DNA from: Streptomyces subrutilus
GTDB lineage: Bacteria > Actinomycetota > Actinomycetes > Streptomycetales > Streptomycetaceae
Direction of reading: 5' to 3'
Assembly: GCF_008704535.1 (NCBI RefSeq)
Contig: NZ_CP023701.1
Span: 3,224,001 to 3,288,000 of the forward strand
Length of the DNA stretch: 64,000 bases
In this document: positions 51,614 to 62,240 of the stretch, in pieces
Layout: every line of letters starts with the position of its first letter
Position numbering within the stretch: position 1 is the first letter of the stretch
The notes under the pieces: model-generated
What the model was told of the DNA's origin: nothing
Seen by the model: only the letters and a program-made list of their open reading frames with translations
The model's database searches: none
Program-made: the position numbers and the translations under genes

Positions 51614-52270
51614 ATGCGCATCGTCATCGCGGGTGGACACGGTCGGATCGCGTTGCGGCTGGAGCGCCTGCTCGCCGCGCGCGGGTACGAGGTGGCGGGG
51701 ATCGTCCGCGACCCGGCTCAGGGCGACGCCCTCAGGGACGCGGGCGCCGAACCGGTGCTGTGCGATCTGGAGTCGGCCTCGGTGGAGCACGTCGCGGGCA
51801 TCCTGCAGGGAGCGGCGGTGGCGGTCTTCGCCGCGGGTGCGGGGCCCGGCAGCGGGGTCGACCGCAAGGACACGGTGGACCGGGGTGCGGCGGTGCTGTT
51901 CGCGGACGCGGCCGAACGGGCGCGCGTGAGCCGCTTCCTGATGGTCTCCTCGATGGGCGCCGATGCCCGGCACGAGGGTGACGAGGTCTTCGACATCTAC
52001 CTGCGGGCCAAGGGCGAGGCCGACGAGCACGTCCGGACCAGGCTGGGTCTGGAGTGGACGATCCTGCGGCCGGGCTCGCTGATGGACGACGCGGGGACGG
52101 GGCTGGTCCGCCTGGAGGCGCACACGGGACGCGGATCCGTGCCGCGGGACGACGTGGCCGCGGCGCTGGCCGAGCTGATCGAGACTCCGGCGACGGCGGG
52201 GCTGACGCTGGAGCTGGTCTCCGGTTCGACGCCGGTCGCGGTGGCCGTCAAGGACGTGGCGGGCAACTGA
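51614..52270 (+). CDS. NAD(P)-binding SDR-like protein (NmrA/YwnB type)
   Basis: A 218-residue atypical short-chain dehydrogenase. It begins MRIVIAGGHGRIALRLERLL (GxxGxxA/G nucleotide motif), has FLMVSSMGADARHEGDEVF, YLRAKGEADEHVR (Y-x-x-x-K) and LEWTILRPGSLMDDAGTG. These proteins bind NAD(P) and act as reductases or redox sensors; the substrate is unknown. It lies 55 bases after the amidohydrolase on the same strand. Confidence 0.85.
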   Translation: MRIVIAGGHGRIALRLERLLAARGYEVAGIVRDPAQGDALRDAGAEPVLCDLESASVEHVAGILQGAAVAVFAAGAGPGSGVDRKDTVDRGAAVLFADAAERARVSRFLMVSSMGADARHEGDEVFDIYLRAKGEADEHVRTRLGLEWTILRPGSLMDDAGTGLVRLEAHTGRGSVPRDDVAAALAELIETPATAGLTLELVSGSTPVAVAVKDVAGN

Positions 52271-52350
52271 GGCCCGCGGCCGGGCGGCGCCGAGGCGGCC
52301 GCGTCCGTTCCGCTCGTCTCGGTGCTCGGGACGGGCGGAACGTGCGAGAA

Positions 52351-52386
52351 GACCCCCGCTGCTGCGTTTCCGCAGCAACGGGAGTC
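52351..52386. terminator. terminator between the SDR gene and tRNA-Tyr
   Basis: 16-bp stem with two mismatches, GACCCCCGCTGCTGCG / CGCAGCAACGGGAGTC, loop TTTC. It serves converging transcripts. Confidence 0.85.
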
Positions 52387-52395
52387 TCTATCGCG

Positions 52396-52477
52396 TGGCG
52401 ACGCCAGGATTCGAACCTGGGTAGGCTAAGCCGACGGATTTACAGTCCGCTCCCATTGGCCACTCGGGCACATCGCC
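52396..52477 (-). tRNA. trnY: tRNA-Tyr (GTA)
   Basis: An 82-base class II cloverleaf on the minus strand with a long variable arm: acceptor GGCGATG/CGTCGCC, anticodon stem CGGACTGTAAATCCG with anticodon GTA, T arm CAGGTTCGAATCCTG. Confidence 0.95.
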
Positions 52478-52676
52478 ATGAGATGTCGCCGTGAGGCCGC
52501 TTTGGGGCGGTGCTCTGTGGCAACGACGTAAACGATACCCGATGACCGGGGGTGCTTCGCCACCGGATTGATCAGCGCTGCGGGTGGGCGCGGTGGCTAG
52601 GCTTTGCGGAGCGGGCCGGGGACGTCCGGCCGTGCCCTCCGGGGCCGTCACCACCGAATTCAAGGAGCCACAGGAC

Positions 52677-53165
52677 ATGGCCGACTCCAGTTTCGACATC
52701 GTCTCGAAGGTCGAGCGGCAGGAGGTCGACAACGCCCTCAACCAGACCGCCAAGGAACTTTCGCAGCGCTACGACTTCAAGGGCACGGGCGCCACGATCG
52801 CCTGGTCCGGCGAGAAGATCGTGATGGAGGCGAACGCCGAGGAGCGCGTGAAGGCGATCCTCGACGTCTTCGAGACCAAGCTGGTCAAGCGCGGCATCTC
52901 GCTCAAGGCGCTGGACGCCGGCGAGCCGCAGCTCTCCGGCAAGGAGTACAAGATCTTCGCCACGATCGAGGAGGGCATCTCCCAGGAGAACGCCAAGAAG
53001 GTCGCGAAGATCATCCGTGACGAGGGCCCCAAGGCCGTCAAGGCCCAGGTCCAGGGTGACGAGCTGCGCGTCAGCTCGAAGAGCCGTGACGACCTGCAGG
53101 AGGTCCAGGCGCTGCTCAAGGGCAAGGACCTCGACTTCGCGATCCAGTTCGTGAACTACCGCTGA
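52677..53165 (+). CDS. yajQ: YajQ family nucleotide-binding protein
   Basis: A 162-residue protein from ATG 52677: [73 protein letters not shown] and the end FAIQFVNYR. The two-ferredoxin-like-domain family binds nucleotides/RNA and, in some bacteria, cyclic-di-GMP. Role in Streptomyces is not settled. A strong terminator follows. Confidence 0.95.
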   Translation: MADSSFDIVSKVERQEVDNALNQTAKELSQRYDFKGTGATIAWSGEKIVMEANAEERVKAILDVFETKLVKRGISLKALDAGEPQLSGKEYKIFATIEEGISQENAKKVAKIIRDEGPKAVKAQVQGDELRVSSKSRDDLQEVQALLKGKDLDFAIQFVNYR

Positions 53166-53192
53166 CCCAGGTCCCCGACCTGACCCGACGCC

Positions 53193-53222
53193 GGCCCGGC
53201 GGTCCTCTCGGACCGCCGGGCC
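53193..53222 (+). terminator. terminator after yajQ
   Basis: Perfect 13-bp stem GGCCCGGCGGTCC / GGACCGCCGGGCC with a TCTC loop, 28 bases past the stop. Confidence 0.9.
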
Positions 53223-53371
53223 GCGGCCGTTGCGGCGGTGGGGTCGCGGGGCGTGTGTGCGGGGCGTGAGCGGCGCGCGCGCCACCTTGGGCCTCCGTGG
53301 GCACTTGGGTGCCGGTCGGTGCGCCCATCACGCTGCTGTCATCCATCACCGCGTGGCAGGGGGGTTCTCGG

Positions 53372-54805
53372 ATGCCTGGGGCCGGCACGTTTCGCGAAGA
53401 CTTCGGGGCATCGGTCGTGGTGGCGCTGGTCGCGCTGCCGCTGTGCGTGGGGGTGGCCGTCGCCTCCGGGGTGCCGGCCGAGCTGGGGATCGTCACGGGG
53501 GTGGTGGGCGGGCTGGTCACCGGGTGGTTCCGCGGGAGTTCGCTCCAGGTGAGCGGTCCGGCGGCCGGTCTCACCGTGCTCGTCTACGAGGCGGTGAGCA
53601 CGTACGGACTGCCCGCGCTGGGGGTGCTGGTGCTGGCGGCCGGGGTGCTGCAGGCGGGCATGGGGGTGCTGCGGCTGGGGCGGTGGTTCCGGGCGATCTC
53701 GCTGGCCGTGGTGCACGGGATGCTGGCCGGGATCGGGCTGGTGCTGATCGCCGGGCAGTTGTACGCCCTGGGCGGGGTGGCGGCACCTGGGCACACCCTG
53801 GCGAAGCTGGGCGGGGTGCACGACCTCGTGGCGCGCGCCGACTGGGCGGCCGTGGGGCTCGGGGCGGGGACCGTGGCCCTGCTGGTGGCGTGGCGCCGCA
53901 TGCCGGCCCGAATACGGATCGTGCCCGGTGCGCTGGTCGCAGTGGTGGCCGCCACGGCGGTGGCGGCGCTGCTCGGGCTGTCGGTGGACCGGGTACGGGT
54001 GACGGGGGTGCTGGAGGCGGTGGCGCCGCCTTCCTGGGGGGACTTCGGGGTGCTGGCTTCCTTCGGGGCGGTCGGCACGGTGGTGGCGCTGGCCCTGATC
54101 GCCTCCGCCGAGACGCTGTTCAGCGCGGCGGCCGTGGACCGCATGCACGACGGGCCGAGGACCGAGTACGACCGGGAGCTCATCGCGCAGGGTGTGGGCA
54201 ACGGTGTGTGCGGGTTGTTGGGGGCGCTGCCGATGACCGCGGTGATCGTGCGGAGCGCCGCGAACGTGGAGGCGGGGGCCCGGACCCGGGCGTCGCGGGT
54301 GATGCACGGTGGCTGGCTGCTGCTGTTCGCCGTGGCCGTCCCGCGGGTGCTGGAGCTCGTGCCGTTGGCGGCGCTGGCGGGGGTACTGCTGCACGCGGGC
54401 TGGAAGCTGCTGCCGGCCCGGGCGGTGGCGGCGCTGTGGAAGACGCACCGGGGCGAGGCGGTGGTGCTGGTGGCGACGGCGGGCGCGGTCGTGGCCACGA
54501 ACCTCTTCGAAGGGGTGCTGCTGGGGCTGGGGCTCGCCGTCGCCAAGGCGGCCTGGGAGACCTCCCACGTGCATCTGGAGGAGGTGTGGGAGGGCGGGGA
54601 GCTGTGCGTGCGGGTGGTGGGGAACGCCAGCTTCCTGCGGCTGCCGAAACTGCTCGACGCGCTGGACGCCCTGCCGCACGGGAAGCCGGTACGGCTCGAT
54701 CTGACCGGGTTGCGGCATCTCGACCATGCCTGCCTGACCGCGCTGGAGGGCTGGCAGCGGCGGCGCGATCCGCTGCCGGGCCGGGGCCGGGAGGGCGTGG
54801 GGTAG
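53372..54805 (+). CDS. SulP-family anion transporter
   Basis: A 477-residue protein from ATG 53372 (AGGGGGG upstream; the frame is open to 53297). About ten membrane segments: FREDFGASVVVALVALPLCV, SGVPAELGIVTGVVGGLVTG, SSLQVSGPAAGLTVLVYEAV, ASAETLFSAAAVDRMHDGPR and GNGVCGLLGALPMTAVIVRS are typical SulP parts. The last 80 residues look like a short STAS-type domain (LRLPKLLDALDALPHGK; LRHLDHACLTALEGW). Sulfate, bicarbonate or another anion may be carried. Confidence 0.85.
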   Translation: MPGAGTFREDFGASVVVALVALPLCVGVAVASGVPAELGIVTGVVGGLVTGWFRGSSLQVSGPAAGLTVLVYEAVSTYGLPALGVLVLAAGVLQAGMGVLRLGRWFRAISLAVVHGMLAGIGLVLIAGQLYALGGVAAPGHTLAKLGGVHDLVARADWAAVGLGAGTVALLVAWRRMPARIRIVPGALVAVVAATAVAALLGLSVDRVRVTGVLEAVAPPSWGDFGVLASFGAVGTVVALALIASAETLFSAAAVDRMHDGPRTEYDRELIAQGVGNGVCGLLGALPMTAVIVRSAANVEAGARTRASRVMHGGWLLLFAVAVPRVLELVPLAALAGVLLHAGWKLLPARAVAALWKTHRGEAVVLVATAGAVVATNLFEGVLLGLGLAVAKAAWETSHVHLEEVWEGGELCVRVVGNASFLRLPKLLDALDALPHGKPVRLDLTGLRHLDHACLTALEGWQRRRDPLPGRGREGVG

Positions 54806-55167
54806 GCGGCTCGGTTCGGGTCCCGTCCGGCCTCGGGGGTACGGGCCCGGTGCGCGGTCGCGAACGCCGGTGCACGGGCTCTCGATGCAGGTGTCAAGGT
54901 GCGGGCCGTGGCGGCGCGGCCGTCCGGCTGCGGCCCGTCGAGTCCCCGGTGGCGCTGCGGATCAAAGGGATCGCGGGGATCGCGGGGCGTCGTGCGCCGT
55001 GCGTATGTCCTCGGGCCGACCGGGTCTGCCGGGCGTCGCAGGCCTTGGAGGCCTCGGGGGTCTGGTCGTGGCTTGCTGTGGCAACTGCTCCGTTTCGTTC
55101 ATGTGTTCATGGTGGACCATGCCGCCGTCGGCCCGCCCGGCCTGTGGACAACTCGGCCGGGGCCGGG
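54806..55167. other. intergenic region, 362 bp
   Basis: Lies between converging sulP-like (+) and yccF (-) genes. I find no gene and only weak, short hairpins; nothing else can be supported. Confidence 0.5.
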
Positions 55168-55560
55168 TCAGCGTGAGGCGAAGGGGGCGTCGGTCGGGAC
55201 GATTTCGCGGCCCAGGGGGAGCAGTGAGAGCGGGACCATCTTGAAGTTGGCGATGCCGAACGGGATGCCGATGATCGTGACGCAGAGGGCGATGCCCGTG
55301 ACGATGTGGCCCAGGGCGAGCCACCAGCCCGCGAGGACGAGCCACAGGACGTTGCCCACGCAGGACGGGGCGCCCGCGTCGTGCCGCTCGACCGTGGTGT
55401 AGCCGAAGGGCCAGAGGGCGTAGACCGCGATGCGGAAGGCGGCCACCCCGAAGGGGATGCCGATGATCGTGATGCACAGCAGGACGCCCGCGAGGACGTA
55501 GCCGAGGAACAGCCAGACGCCGCTGAGCACGAGCCAGATGATGTTCAGGATGGTTTTCAC
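55168..55560 (-). CDS. YccF domain protein
   Basis: A 130-residue membrane protein made of two similar halves, each with a conserved [16 protein letters not shown] / [16 protein letters not shown] motif and hydrophobic helices ([39 protein letters not shown]). The function of YccF proteins is unknown. Its GTG overlaps the htpX stop by 4 bases, so the two are coupled and may both serve envelope stress. Confidence 0.88.
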   Translation of the reverse strand: MKTILNIIWLVLSGVWLFLGYVLAGVLLCITIIGIPFGVAAFRIAVYALWPFGYTTVERHDAGAPSCVGNVLWLVLAGWWLALGHIVTGIALCVTIIGIPFGIANFKMVPLSLLPLGREIVPTDAPFASR

Positions 55561-56420
55561 TGCCGGCGGCCTGCCATCTGTTCGAGCCGGGCGATGCGCT
55601 CGGCCATCGGGGGGTGGGTGGAGAACATCTTGGAGACCCCCGCGCCGGGGCGGAAGGGGTTGGCGATCATCATGTGGCTCGCCGTCTCCAGTCGGGGCTC
55701 CGGGGGCAGCGGGAGCTGCTTGGTGCCGGCGTCGAGCTTGCGCAGGGCGCTGGCCAGGGCGAGCGGGTCGCCGGTGAGCTGGGCTCCGGAGGCGTCGGCC
55801 TCGTACTCGCGCGAGCGGCTGATGGCGAGCTGGATCACGGACGCGGCCAGCGGGCCGAGGATCATGATCAGCAGCATGCCGAAGAGGCCGGGGCCCTCGT
55901 CGTCGTTGGACCGGCCGACCGGGATCAGCCAGGCGAAGTTGACCAGGAACATGATCACGGAGGCGAGTGCTCCGGCGACGGACGAGATGAGGATGTCGCG
56001 GTTGTAGACGTGGCTGAGCTCGTGGCCGATGACTCCGCGCAGCTCGCGTTCGTCGAGGATGCGCAGGATGCCCTCGGTGCAGCAGACCGCGGCGTTGCGC
56101 GGGTTTCGGCCGGTGGCGAACGCGTTGGGTGCCTCGGTCGGTGAGATGTAGAGCCTGGGCATGGGCTGGCGGGCCGAGGTCGAGAGCTCGCGGACCATGC
56201 GGTAGAGCTCGGGGGCCTCGAACTCGCTGACGGGCCGGGCGCGCATCGCGCGCAGCGCCAGCTTGTCGCTGTTCCAGTACGCGTACGCGTTCGTCCCGAG
56301 GGCGACCAGGACGGCGACGATCAGGCCCGTCCGTCCGAAGAAGCTGCCGATGAGGATGATGAGTGCGGACATCCCGCCGAGGAGTACGGCGGTCTTGAGC
56401 CCGTTGTGCCGGCGGTGCAC
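55557..56420 (-). CDS. htpX: membrane metalloprotease HtpX
   Basis: A 287-residue M48B protease. N-terminal membrane segments ([37 protein letters not shown]), the zinc motif [14 protein letters not shown] (HExxH), two further membrane helices and the third ligand region [11 protein letters not shown], then [14 protein letters not shown]. Degrades misfolded membrane proteins under stress. Upstream of yccF in one unit. Confidence 0.95.
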   Translation of the reverse strand: MHRRHNGLKTAVLLGGMSALIILIGSFFGRTGLIVAVLVALGTNAYAYWNSDKLALRAMRARPVSEFEAPELYRMVRELSTSARQPMPRLYISPTEAPNAFATGRNPRNAAVCCTEGILRILDERELRGVIGHELSHVYNRDILISSVAGALASVIMFLVNFAWLIPVGRSNDDEGPGLFGMLLIMILGPLAASVIQLAISRSREYEADASGAQLTGDPLALASALRKLDAGTKQLPLPPEPRLETASHMMIANPFRPGAGVSKMFSTHPPMAERIARLEQMAGRRQ

Positions 56421-56642
56421 GGTACGCCCTCCAAGTGGTGCGGCAGGGGACCCGTCGATGGTCGGTGGATCTGAGGGTCTACGGTCCAGTGGACCCTTCC
56501 TTCCTGGTCAACGCGAGGTGGCGGCGTCAGGTTCCCAGGGCGCGGCGGGCCGGCCGCCGGGCGCCGCCCGCCCGGGGCGGGCGGGGGCGGGCGGCGGTGC
56601 GTTGGCCCGTACGGGTGAGGGCGGGCGGCGGGCGGGCCGGGG

Positions 56643-58226
56643 CTACTGGGCGAAGAGGCTGCCCGTCGCGAAGCGCAGGACCAGCTGCGGGGCTCCGGAC
56701 AGGGCCAGGGCGATGGCGGCGGTGAGCACGATGGCGGCCGTGACGGGCCACGGGGCCCGTGCGGCGGCGGCCGGGGCCTCGGTGTCGCTTCCGGGGTCCG
56801 CGGGGTCCTGGGCGGCCCCTGTGGCCTCGGCGGCCGGTTCCGGGGTGCGGAAGAGGAGCGCCGTCCAGCGCAGGTAGTAGTACAGGGCGACGACGACGTT
56901 GACGGCCATGACCGCGGCGAGCCAGCCCAGGCCCGCGTCGACGGCGGAGCGCAGGACGGTGACCTTGGCGAAGAGGCCGATGATGCCCGGCGGCAGGCCG
57001 GCGAGGCAGAGCAGGAAGAAGGCCAGGGCGAGTGCGGCGAGCGGGCGCTGCGCGTAGAGGCCGCGGTAGTCGTCGAGCCGGTGGAGCGGCTTCGTCCGGG
57101 CGACGAGCGCGGCCACGGAGAAGGCGCCGAGGTTCACGGCCGCGTACATGAGGGCGTAGGCGACGGTGGAGCCGATCTGGTCGCGGTCGGAGTACGCGGC
57201 GGCGGCGATCGGGACCAGCAGGTAGCCGGCCTGGCCGACCGAGGACCAGGCGAGCAGGCGTACGGCGCTGTTCGGGCGGTCCGGGGACTGGCGCAGGGCG
57301 GCGGCGTTGCCCAGGGTCATGGTGAGGGCGGCGAGGACGGCGAGGGCGGGGCCCCAGATGTCGGAGTACGCCGGGAAGGCGATGACGGTGACGAGGATCA
57401 GGCCGGTGAAGCCGACGGCCTTGCCGATCACCGAGAGGTAGCCGGCGATGGGCAGGGGGGCGCCTACGTAGGTGTCGGGGACCCAGAAGTGGAAGGGGAC
57501 GGCCGCGGTCTTGAACGCGAAGCCGACGAGGGTGAGCGCGACGCCGGCCATGGCGAGGGTGTCGAGCTGCCCGGGCACGTCTTCGAGGCGGTCGGCGACC
57601 TGGGTGAGGTGCAGGGAGCCGGTGGCGGCGTAGACGAAGCTGACGCCCATCAGGGAGACGGCGGTGGCGGTGACGGAGGAGAGGAAGAACTTGAGGGCGG
57701 CCTCGGAGGAGAGGCGGTCGCCGCGGCGCAGGCCGACGAGGGCGAAGGCGGGCAGCGAGGCCACTTCGAGGGCGACGATCAGGGTGGCGAGGTCGCGGGA
57801 GGCGGGCAGCAGGGCGGCGCCGGCGGCGGACGAGAGCAGCAGGAACCAGTACTCGCCGGCGGGCATGCGGGCGTCGCGGACGGCGGTGACCGACAGCAGG
57901 GCGGTGATGAGGGCGCCGCCGAGGACGAGGAACTGGACGACGAGGGCGAAGTGGTCGGCGGTGTAGCTGCAGGTGTCGGGGGTGCCGGGGAGGCAGAAGG
58001 TGGTGCGGTCGCCGGCGCGCAGCGGCAGCAGGGAGGCGGTCGCGGCGGCGAGGCCGGCGACGGAGACCCAGCCGAGGACGGGCTTGCGGCGTTCCGGTAC
58101 GAAGAGGTCGGCGACGAGGACGGCGAGGCCGACGGCGGCGGTGAGGACGACGGGTGCGACGGCGAGCCAGTCGACGGACTGGACCAGGCTGGGGGTCCCG
58201 GCGGCGGAGGCCGTGAGGGCCGTCAT
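56643..58226 (-). CDS. nuoN: NADH-quinone oxidoreductase subunit N
   Basis: Antiporter-like proton-pumping subunit of complex I, 527 residues, about 14 membrane segments. Visible: EVASLPAFALVGLRRGDRLS, EAALKFFLSSVTATAV, FKTAAVPFHFWVPDTYVGAP, WSSVGQAGYLLVPIAAAAYS and LCLAGLPPGIIGLFAKVTVL. ATG 58226 overlaps the nuoM stop (ATGA). A short acidic loop before the last helix is variable. Last of the nuo genes here. Confidence 0.96.
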   Translation of the reverse strand: MTALTASAAGTPSLVQSVDWLAVAPVVLTAAVGLAVLVADLFVPERRKPVLGWVSVAGLAAATASLLPLRAGDRTTFCLPGTPDTCSYTADHFALVVQFLVLGGALITALLSVTAVRDARMPAGEYWFLLLSSAAGAALLPASRDLATLIVALEVASLPAFALVGLRRGDRLSSEAALKFFLSSVTATAVSLMGVSFVYAATGSLHLTQVADRLEDVPGQLDTLAMAGVALTLVGFAFKTAAVPFHFWVPDTYVGAPLPIAGYLSVIGKAVGFTGLILVTVIAFPAYSDIWGPALAVLAALTMTLGNAAALRQSPDRPNSAVRLLAWSSVGQAGYLLVPIAAAAYSDRDQIGSTVAYALMYAAVNLGAFSVAALVARTKPLHRLDDYRGLYAQRPLAALALAFFLLCLAGLPPGIIGLFAKVTVLRSAVDAGLGWLAAVMAVNVVVALYYYLRWTALLFRTPEPAAEATGAAQDPADPGSDTEAPAAAARAPWPVTAAIVLTAAIALALSGAPQLVLRFATGSLFAQ

Positions 58227-59800
58227 GAGGTGCCTCCTGCGAGGAGCTTCTGGACGGCCGGGTCGGTGAGGCCGAGGAGGACCGCGGGCCACAGGCCGGC
58301 GAGGACGGTGAGGGCGACGAGCGGGGTCCAGGCGGCGAACTCGTGGCGCTGGATGTCCGCGACGGTCAGGTCGGGGCCGGTCGCGGGGTCGCCCATGCAG
58401 ACGCGCCGGACGACGATCAGCAGGTAGGCGGCGGTGAGCAGGGTGCCGAACGCGCCGAGGGCCATGTAGGTGAGGAAGGCGGGGCGGGAGAGGCCGGGGG
58501 CCGGGTCGAAGGCGCCGAACAGGGCCAGCATCTCGCCCCAGAAGCCGGCCAGTCCGGGCAGGCCGAGGGAGGCGACGGCGGCGAAGGCGAGGAACGCGCC
58601 GAGGCGGGGGGCGCGGCCGTAGAGGGCGGCGCCGGTGGCGCCGGCGAGGGTGTCGAGGTCGGCGGTGCCGTAGCGGTCCTTGAGCGCGCCGACCAGGAAG
58701 AAGAGCAGGCCGGTGATCAGGCCGTGGGCGATGTTGGCGAAGAGCGCGCCGTTGACGCCGGTGGGGGTCATGGTCGCGATGCCGAGGAGCACGAAGCCCA
58801 TGTGGCCGACGGAGGAGTACGCGATGAGGCGCTTGAGGTCGCCCTTGCTCCCCTTGCGGGCGAGCGCGAGGCAGGCGAGGGAGCCGTAGACGATGCCGAC
58901 GGCGGCGAAGGCGCCCAGGTAGGGCGCGAAGGTGGCCATGCCGTCGGGGGTGACGGGCAGCAGGATGCGGACGAAGCCGTAGGTGCCCATCTTCAGCAGG
59001 ACGCCGGCCAGCAGGACGGAGCCGACGGTGGGGGCGGCGGTGTGGGCGTCGGGGAGCCAGCTGTGCAGCGGCCACATCGGGGTCTTGACGGCGAGGCCGG
59101 TGCCGATGGCGAGGACGGCCAGGAGCTGGGTGGTGTGGGTGAGTTCGCGGCCGTTGTCAGAGGCGAGTGCCACCATGTCGAAGGTGCCGCTGTTCACGCC
59201 GATGAGCAGCAGTCCGAGCAGCATGACGACGGAGCCGAGGAGGGTGTACAGGATGAACTTCCAGGCGGCGGACTGCCGTTGTGCACCGCCCCAGCGTGCG
59301 ATGAGGAAGTACATCGGGATGAGGACCATCTCGAAGGCGAGGAAGAACAGCAGCAGGTCGAGGACGGCGAAGGTCGCGAGGGTGCCGGATTCGAGGACGA
59401 GCAGCAGGGCGACGAAGGCCTTCGGGGAGGGGCCTGCGGGGAGCTTGAAGTAGCTGTAGAGCGCGCAGAGGAAGAACAGCAGCGCGGTCATCAGGAGGAG
59501 GGGGAGCGAGATGCCGTCGATGCCGAGGTGGATGCGGACGTCCAGCGCCTGGATCCAGCTGATGTCGGTGGTGGCCTGGAAGCGGGCCGGGGCGTCGTGG
59601 TCGAAGCCCAGGGCGAGGGCGATCGCCGCGGCGAGGATCACGCCGGTGACGGTCACGCCGTGGCGCAGGACGGCCTGTTCGGGGTTGCGGCCCTTGAGGC
59701 CGGGCGGGGGCGGCAGGAGGGCTGCGACGGCGCCGAGGAGCGGTGCGGCCACGACGAACGCCAGGAGGAACTGCATCACGGACGGGCTGATATCAATCAC
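58223..59800 (-). CDS. nuoM: NADH-quinone oxidoreductase subunit M
   Basis: Antiporter-like subunit of complex I, 525 residues from GTG 59800 (VIDISPSVMQFLLAFVVAAP). Conserved parts: FLAFEMVLIPMYFLIARWGG (essential Glu), VKTPMWPLHSWLPDAHTAAP, SVLLAGVLLKMGTYGFVRIL and YSSVGHMGFVLLGIAT. Gap of 14 bases after nuoL; overlaps nuoN by 4 bases. Confidence 0.96.
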   Translation of the reverse strand: MIDISPSVMQFLLAFVVAAPLLGAVAALLPPPPGLKGRNPEQAVLRHGVTVTGVILAAAIALALGFDHDAPARFQATTDISWIQALDVRIHLGIDGISLPLLLMTALLFFLCALYSYFKLPAGPSPKAFVALLLVLESGTLATFAVLDLLLFFLAFEMVLIPMYFLIARWGGAQRQSAAWKFILYTLLGSVVMLLGLLLIGVNSGTFDMVALASDNGRELTHTTQLLAVLAIGTGLAVKTPMWPLHSWLPDAHTAAPTVGSVLLAGVLLKMGTYGFVRILLPVTPDGMATFAPYLGAFAAVGIVYGSLACLALARKGSKGDLKRLIAYSSVGHMGFVLLGIATMTPTGVNGALFANIAHGLITGLLFFLVGALKDRYGTADLDTLAGATGAALYGRAPRLGAFLAFAAVASLGLPGLAGFWGEMLALFGAFDPAPGLSRPAFLTYMALGAFGTLLTAAYLLIVVRRVCMGDPATGPDLTVADIQRHEFAAWTPLVALTVLAGLWPAVLLGLTDPAVQKLLAGGTS

Positions 59801-59814
59801 GGCTGACTCACGGC

Positions 59815-61869
59815 TCACGATCCGGCGTTGACGTTGGCGAGGACGGCGGTGGCGATCGCCAGGACCACGGCGCCGGCGAGCAGGGCGCTCAGGTAGGTCT
59901 GCACGTTGCCGGTCTGGGCGCGGCGGACGAGGGTGCCCAGCAGCCGGGGGGCGGCGCCCGCGCCGCGGACGTACGTGTCGACGACCTCGCGGTCGAGGAA
60001 CCGGACGAGGCGTGCGGCCGCGCGGACGGGGCGGACGAACAGCCGGTCGTAGACGGCGTCGAGGTGGAAGCCGTCGGCGGCGTGGCGGTGCAGGGGGCCC
60101 AGCAGCGCGCGTCCGGGGTCGGGGGCGGGGCCGGTCGGTACTGCGGGGTGCTGGTGGGTGACCTCCGCGACCTCGGGGGTCTCGGCGGCGGATTCGGCGG
60201 CGGCGGTGGCGGCGGAGATGCGGGCGGAGACGGCGGCGGGCTGTTCGGCGGTGGCTCCGGCCGCGGCGGCCGCGCCGATGGCGGCGGGGGCCGTGGCGGT
60301 CCGGGCGGTGTCGCGCTGCCAGAGGCCGTAGGTGAGGAGGGCGCCGATGACGGCGGCGCCGGTGCCGAGGAGGGAGGTGGTGAGGGTGGGGACGAGCCGT
60401 CCCCCGTCGAACCAGTCGGCGAGGGGGCCCGCGGCGAGGCCGAATCCGACCGAGGGGATCGCGAGCAGCCACAGCACGCCGGTCATGGCGACGGGTTCCC
60501 TGCCGTGGTCGGGGGCGGCGGCGCCGCGGCCGCGGAAGGCCATGAGCCACAGCCGGGTGGCGTAGGCGGCGGTGAGCACGGCGCTGAGCAGGCCGGCGAC
60601 GAGGACGGTCCAGCCGGCGGCGGGGGGCGCGACGGACGAGTGGCCGGCGGCGCTGAGCTCGGCGGCGACGAGGACGGCTTCCTTGGAGAAGAAGCCGGCG
60701 AACGGCGGGATCGCGGCGAGGGCGAGCAGCGCGATCGTCATCGTCCAGAAGGCGTCGGGGATGCGCTTGGCCAGGCCGTCCATCCGGCTCATGGCGGCGA
60801 GGGAGTTGGTGCCGGCGGCGTGGATGATCACGCCGGCTCCGAGGAACAGCAGCGCCTTGAAGGCGCCGTGGGACAGGAGGTGGAAGACGGCGGCGCCGCG
60901 GTCGCCGACGGCCAGGGCGCCGGTCATGTAGCCGAGCTGGCCGATCGTGGAGTAGGCGAGCACGCGTTTGATGTCGTCCTGGGCGAGGGCGGCGAGGCCG
61001 GAGCCGATCATCGTGACGGCCGCCATGACGGCCATGACCAGCAGGGCGGCGTGCGACGCCGTGAAGACCGGCAGGAGGCGGGCGACGAAGTAGACGCCGG
61101 CGGCGACCATCGTCGCGGCGTGGATGAGCGCGGAGACCGGGGTGGGGCCGGCCATGGCGTCGGGGAGCCAGGTGTGCAGCGGGAACTGCGCCGACTTGCC
61201 CGCGACGCCCGCGAGGAGGAGCAGGGCGACCGGTGTCGGGTGGTCGAGTCCGCCCGCGGCGACGGTGTCGAGGATCTTGGTGATGCGGAAGGAGCCGGCG
61301 TCGGTGGCGAGGGCGAACAGGCCGATCAGGAAGGGGACGTCGCCCAGCTTGGTGACGAGGAAGGCCTTCAGGGAGGCGGAGCGGGCCGCCTGCGTCTCCC
61401 AGTAGTGGCCGACGAGGAAGTACGAGCAGATGCCCATGACTTCCCAGCCGACCAGCAGCACCATGAGGTCGCCGGAGTAGACGACGAGCAGCATGGCGGA
61501 GGTGAAGAGGGAGACGAGGGCGGCGTACGAGGGGTAGCGCGGGTCGTCGCGGAGGTAGGCCGTCGAGTAGACCTGCACACAGGTGGCGACGAGCCCGACC
61601 AGGACGGCGACGAGCACGGCGAAGCCGTCCAGGTGCAGGGAGAGCTCGATCGGCACCGAGCCGGTCGGGGTCAGCTCGGTCGCGGTGTCGATGGCGGCTC
61701 CGCCGCCTTGGCGGAGGGCGACGAGCACGGCCAGGACGGCGGCGGCCAGCGTCGGGAGGAGGGCGAGGGGGCGTACGAAGCCGGGTGCGGTGCGGCCGAG
61801 GAGGAGCCCGGCCACGGCGCCCAGGAAGGGCAGCAGGGGGACGAGTACGGCGAGGGTCGTGGTGCTCAC
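59815..61869 (-). CDS. nuoL: NADH-quinone oxidoreductase subunit L
   Basis: Largest antiporter-like subunit, 684 residues (GTG start). Visible: [78 protein letters not shown], and a long C-terminal extension with the lateral helix region after an Ala/Thr-rich insert (about residues 520-570) typical of actinomycetes. Overlaps nuoK by 4 bases (GTGA). Confidence 0.96.
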   Translation of the reverse strand: MSTTTLAVLVPLLPFLGAVAGLLLGRTAPGFVRPLALLPTLAAAVLAVLVALRQGGGAAIDTATELTPTGSVPIELSLHLDGFAVLVAVLVGLVATCVQVYSTAYLRDDPRYPSYAALVSLFTSAMLLVVYSGDLMVLLVGWEVMGICSYFLVGHYWETQAARSASLKAFLVTKLGDVPFLIGLFALATDAGSFRITKILDTVAAGGLDHPTPVALLLLAGVAGKSAQFPLHTWLPDAMAGPTPVSALIHAATMVAAGVYFVARLLPVFTASHAALLVMAVMAAVTMIGSGLAALAQDDIKRVLAYSTIGQLGYMTGALAVGDRGAAVFHLLSHGAFKALLFLGAGVIIHAAGTNSLAAMSRMDGLAKRIPDAFWTMTIALLALAAIPPFAGFFSKEAVLVAAELSAAGHSSVAPPAAGWTVLVAGLLSAVLTAAYATRLWLMAFRGRGAAAPDHGREPVAMTGVLWLLAIPSVGFGLAAGPLADWFDGGRLVPTLTTSLLGTGAAVIGALLTYGLWQRDTARTATAPAAIGAAAAAGATAEQPAAVSARISAATAAAESAAETPEVAEVTHQHPAVPTGPAPDPGRALLGPLHRHAADGFHLDAVYDRLFVRPVRAAARLVRFLDREVVDTYVRGAGAAPRLLGTLVRRAQTGNVQTYLSALLAGAVVLAIATAVLANVNAGS

Positions 61870-62240
61870 GCGGCGGCCTCCGGCCGTGCGGTGCCGGCGG
61901 CGGTGCCGGGGCCGGGGTTCTGGTCGGGCTCGTGGCCTTCGGCGGTGTCGCGCAGCCGGTCGACGTCCGAGGTGCCGCGGTTGCGGTAGACCATCAGCAC
62001 GATGGCGAGGCCGATGCCGATCTCGGCGGCGGCGATGGCGATGGTGAACAGGGCGAGGGCCTGGCCCGAGTGCAGGGTGTCGCGCAGCCAGACGTCGAAG
62101 GCCACCAGGTTGAGGTTGACGGCGTTGAGCATCAGCTCGACGGACATCAGGACCAGGATGGCGTTGCGGCGGGCGAGCACGCCGTACAGGCCCGTGGCGA
62201 AGAGGAGCGCCGCCAGGACGGCGGGGTAGGCGAGGTGCAT
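61866..62240 (-). CDS. nuoK: NADH-quinone oxidoreductase subunit K
   Basis: A 124-residue subunit with three membrane helices and the two conserved Glu ([40 protein letters not shown]). The C-terminal tail (about 25 residues, [17 protein letters not shown]) is longer than in E. coli, as often in Streptomyces. Overlaps both neighbours. Confidence 0.96.
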   Translation of the reverse strand: MHLAYPAVLAALLFATGLYGVLARRNAILVLMSVELMLNAVNLNLVAFDVWLRDTLHSGQALALFTIAIAAAEIGIGLAIVLMVYRNRGTSDVDRLRDTAEGHEPDQNPGPGTAAGTARPEAAA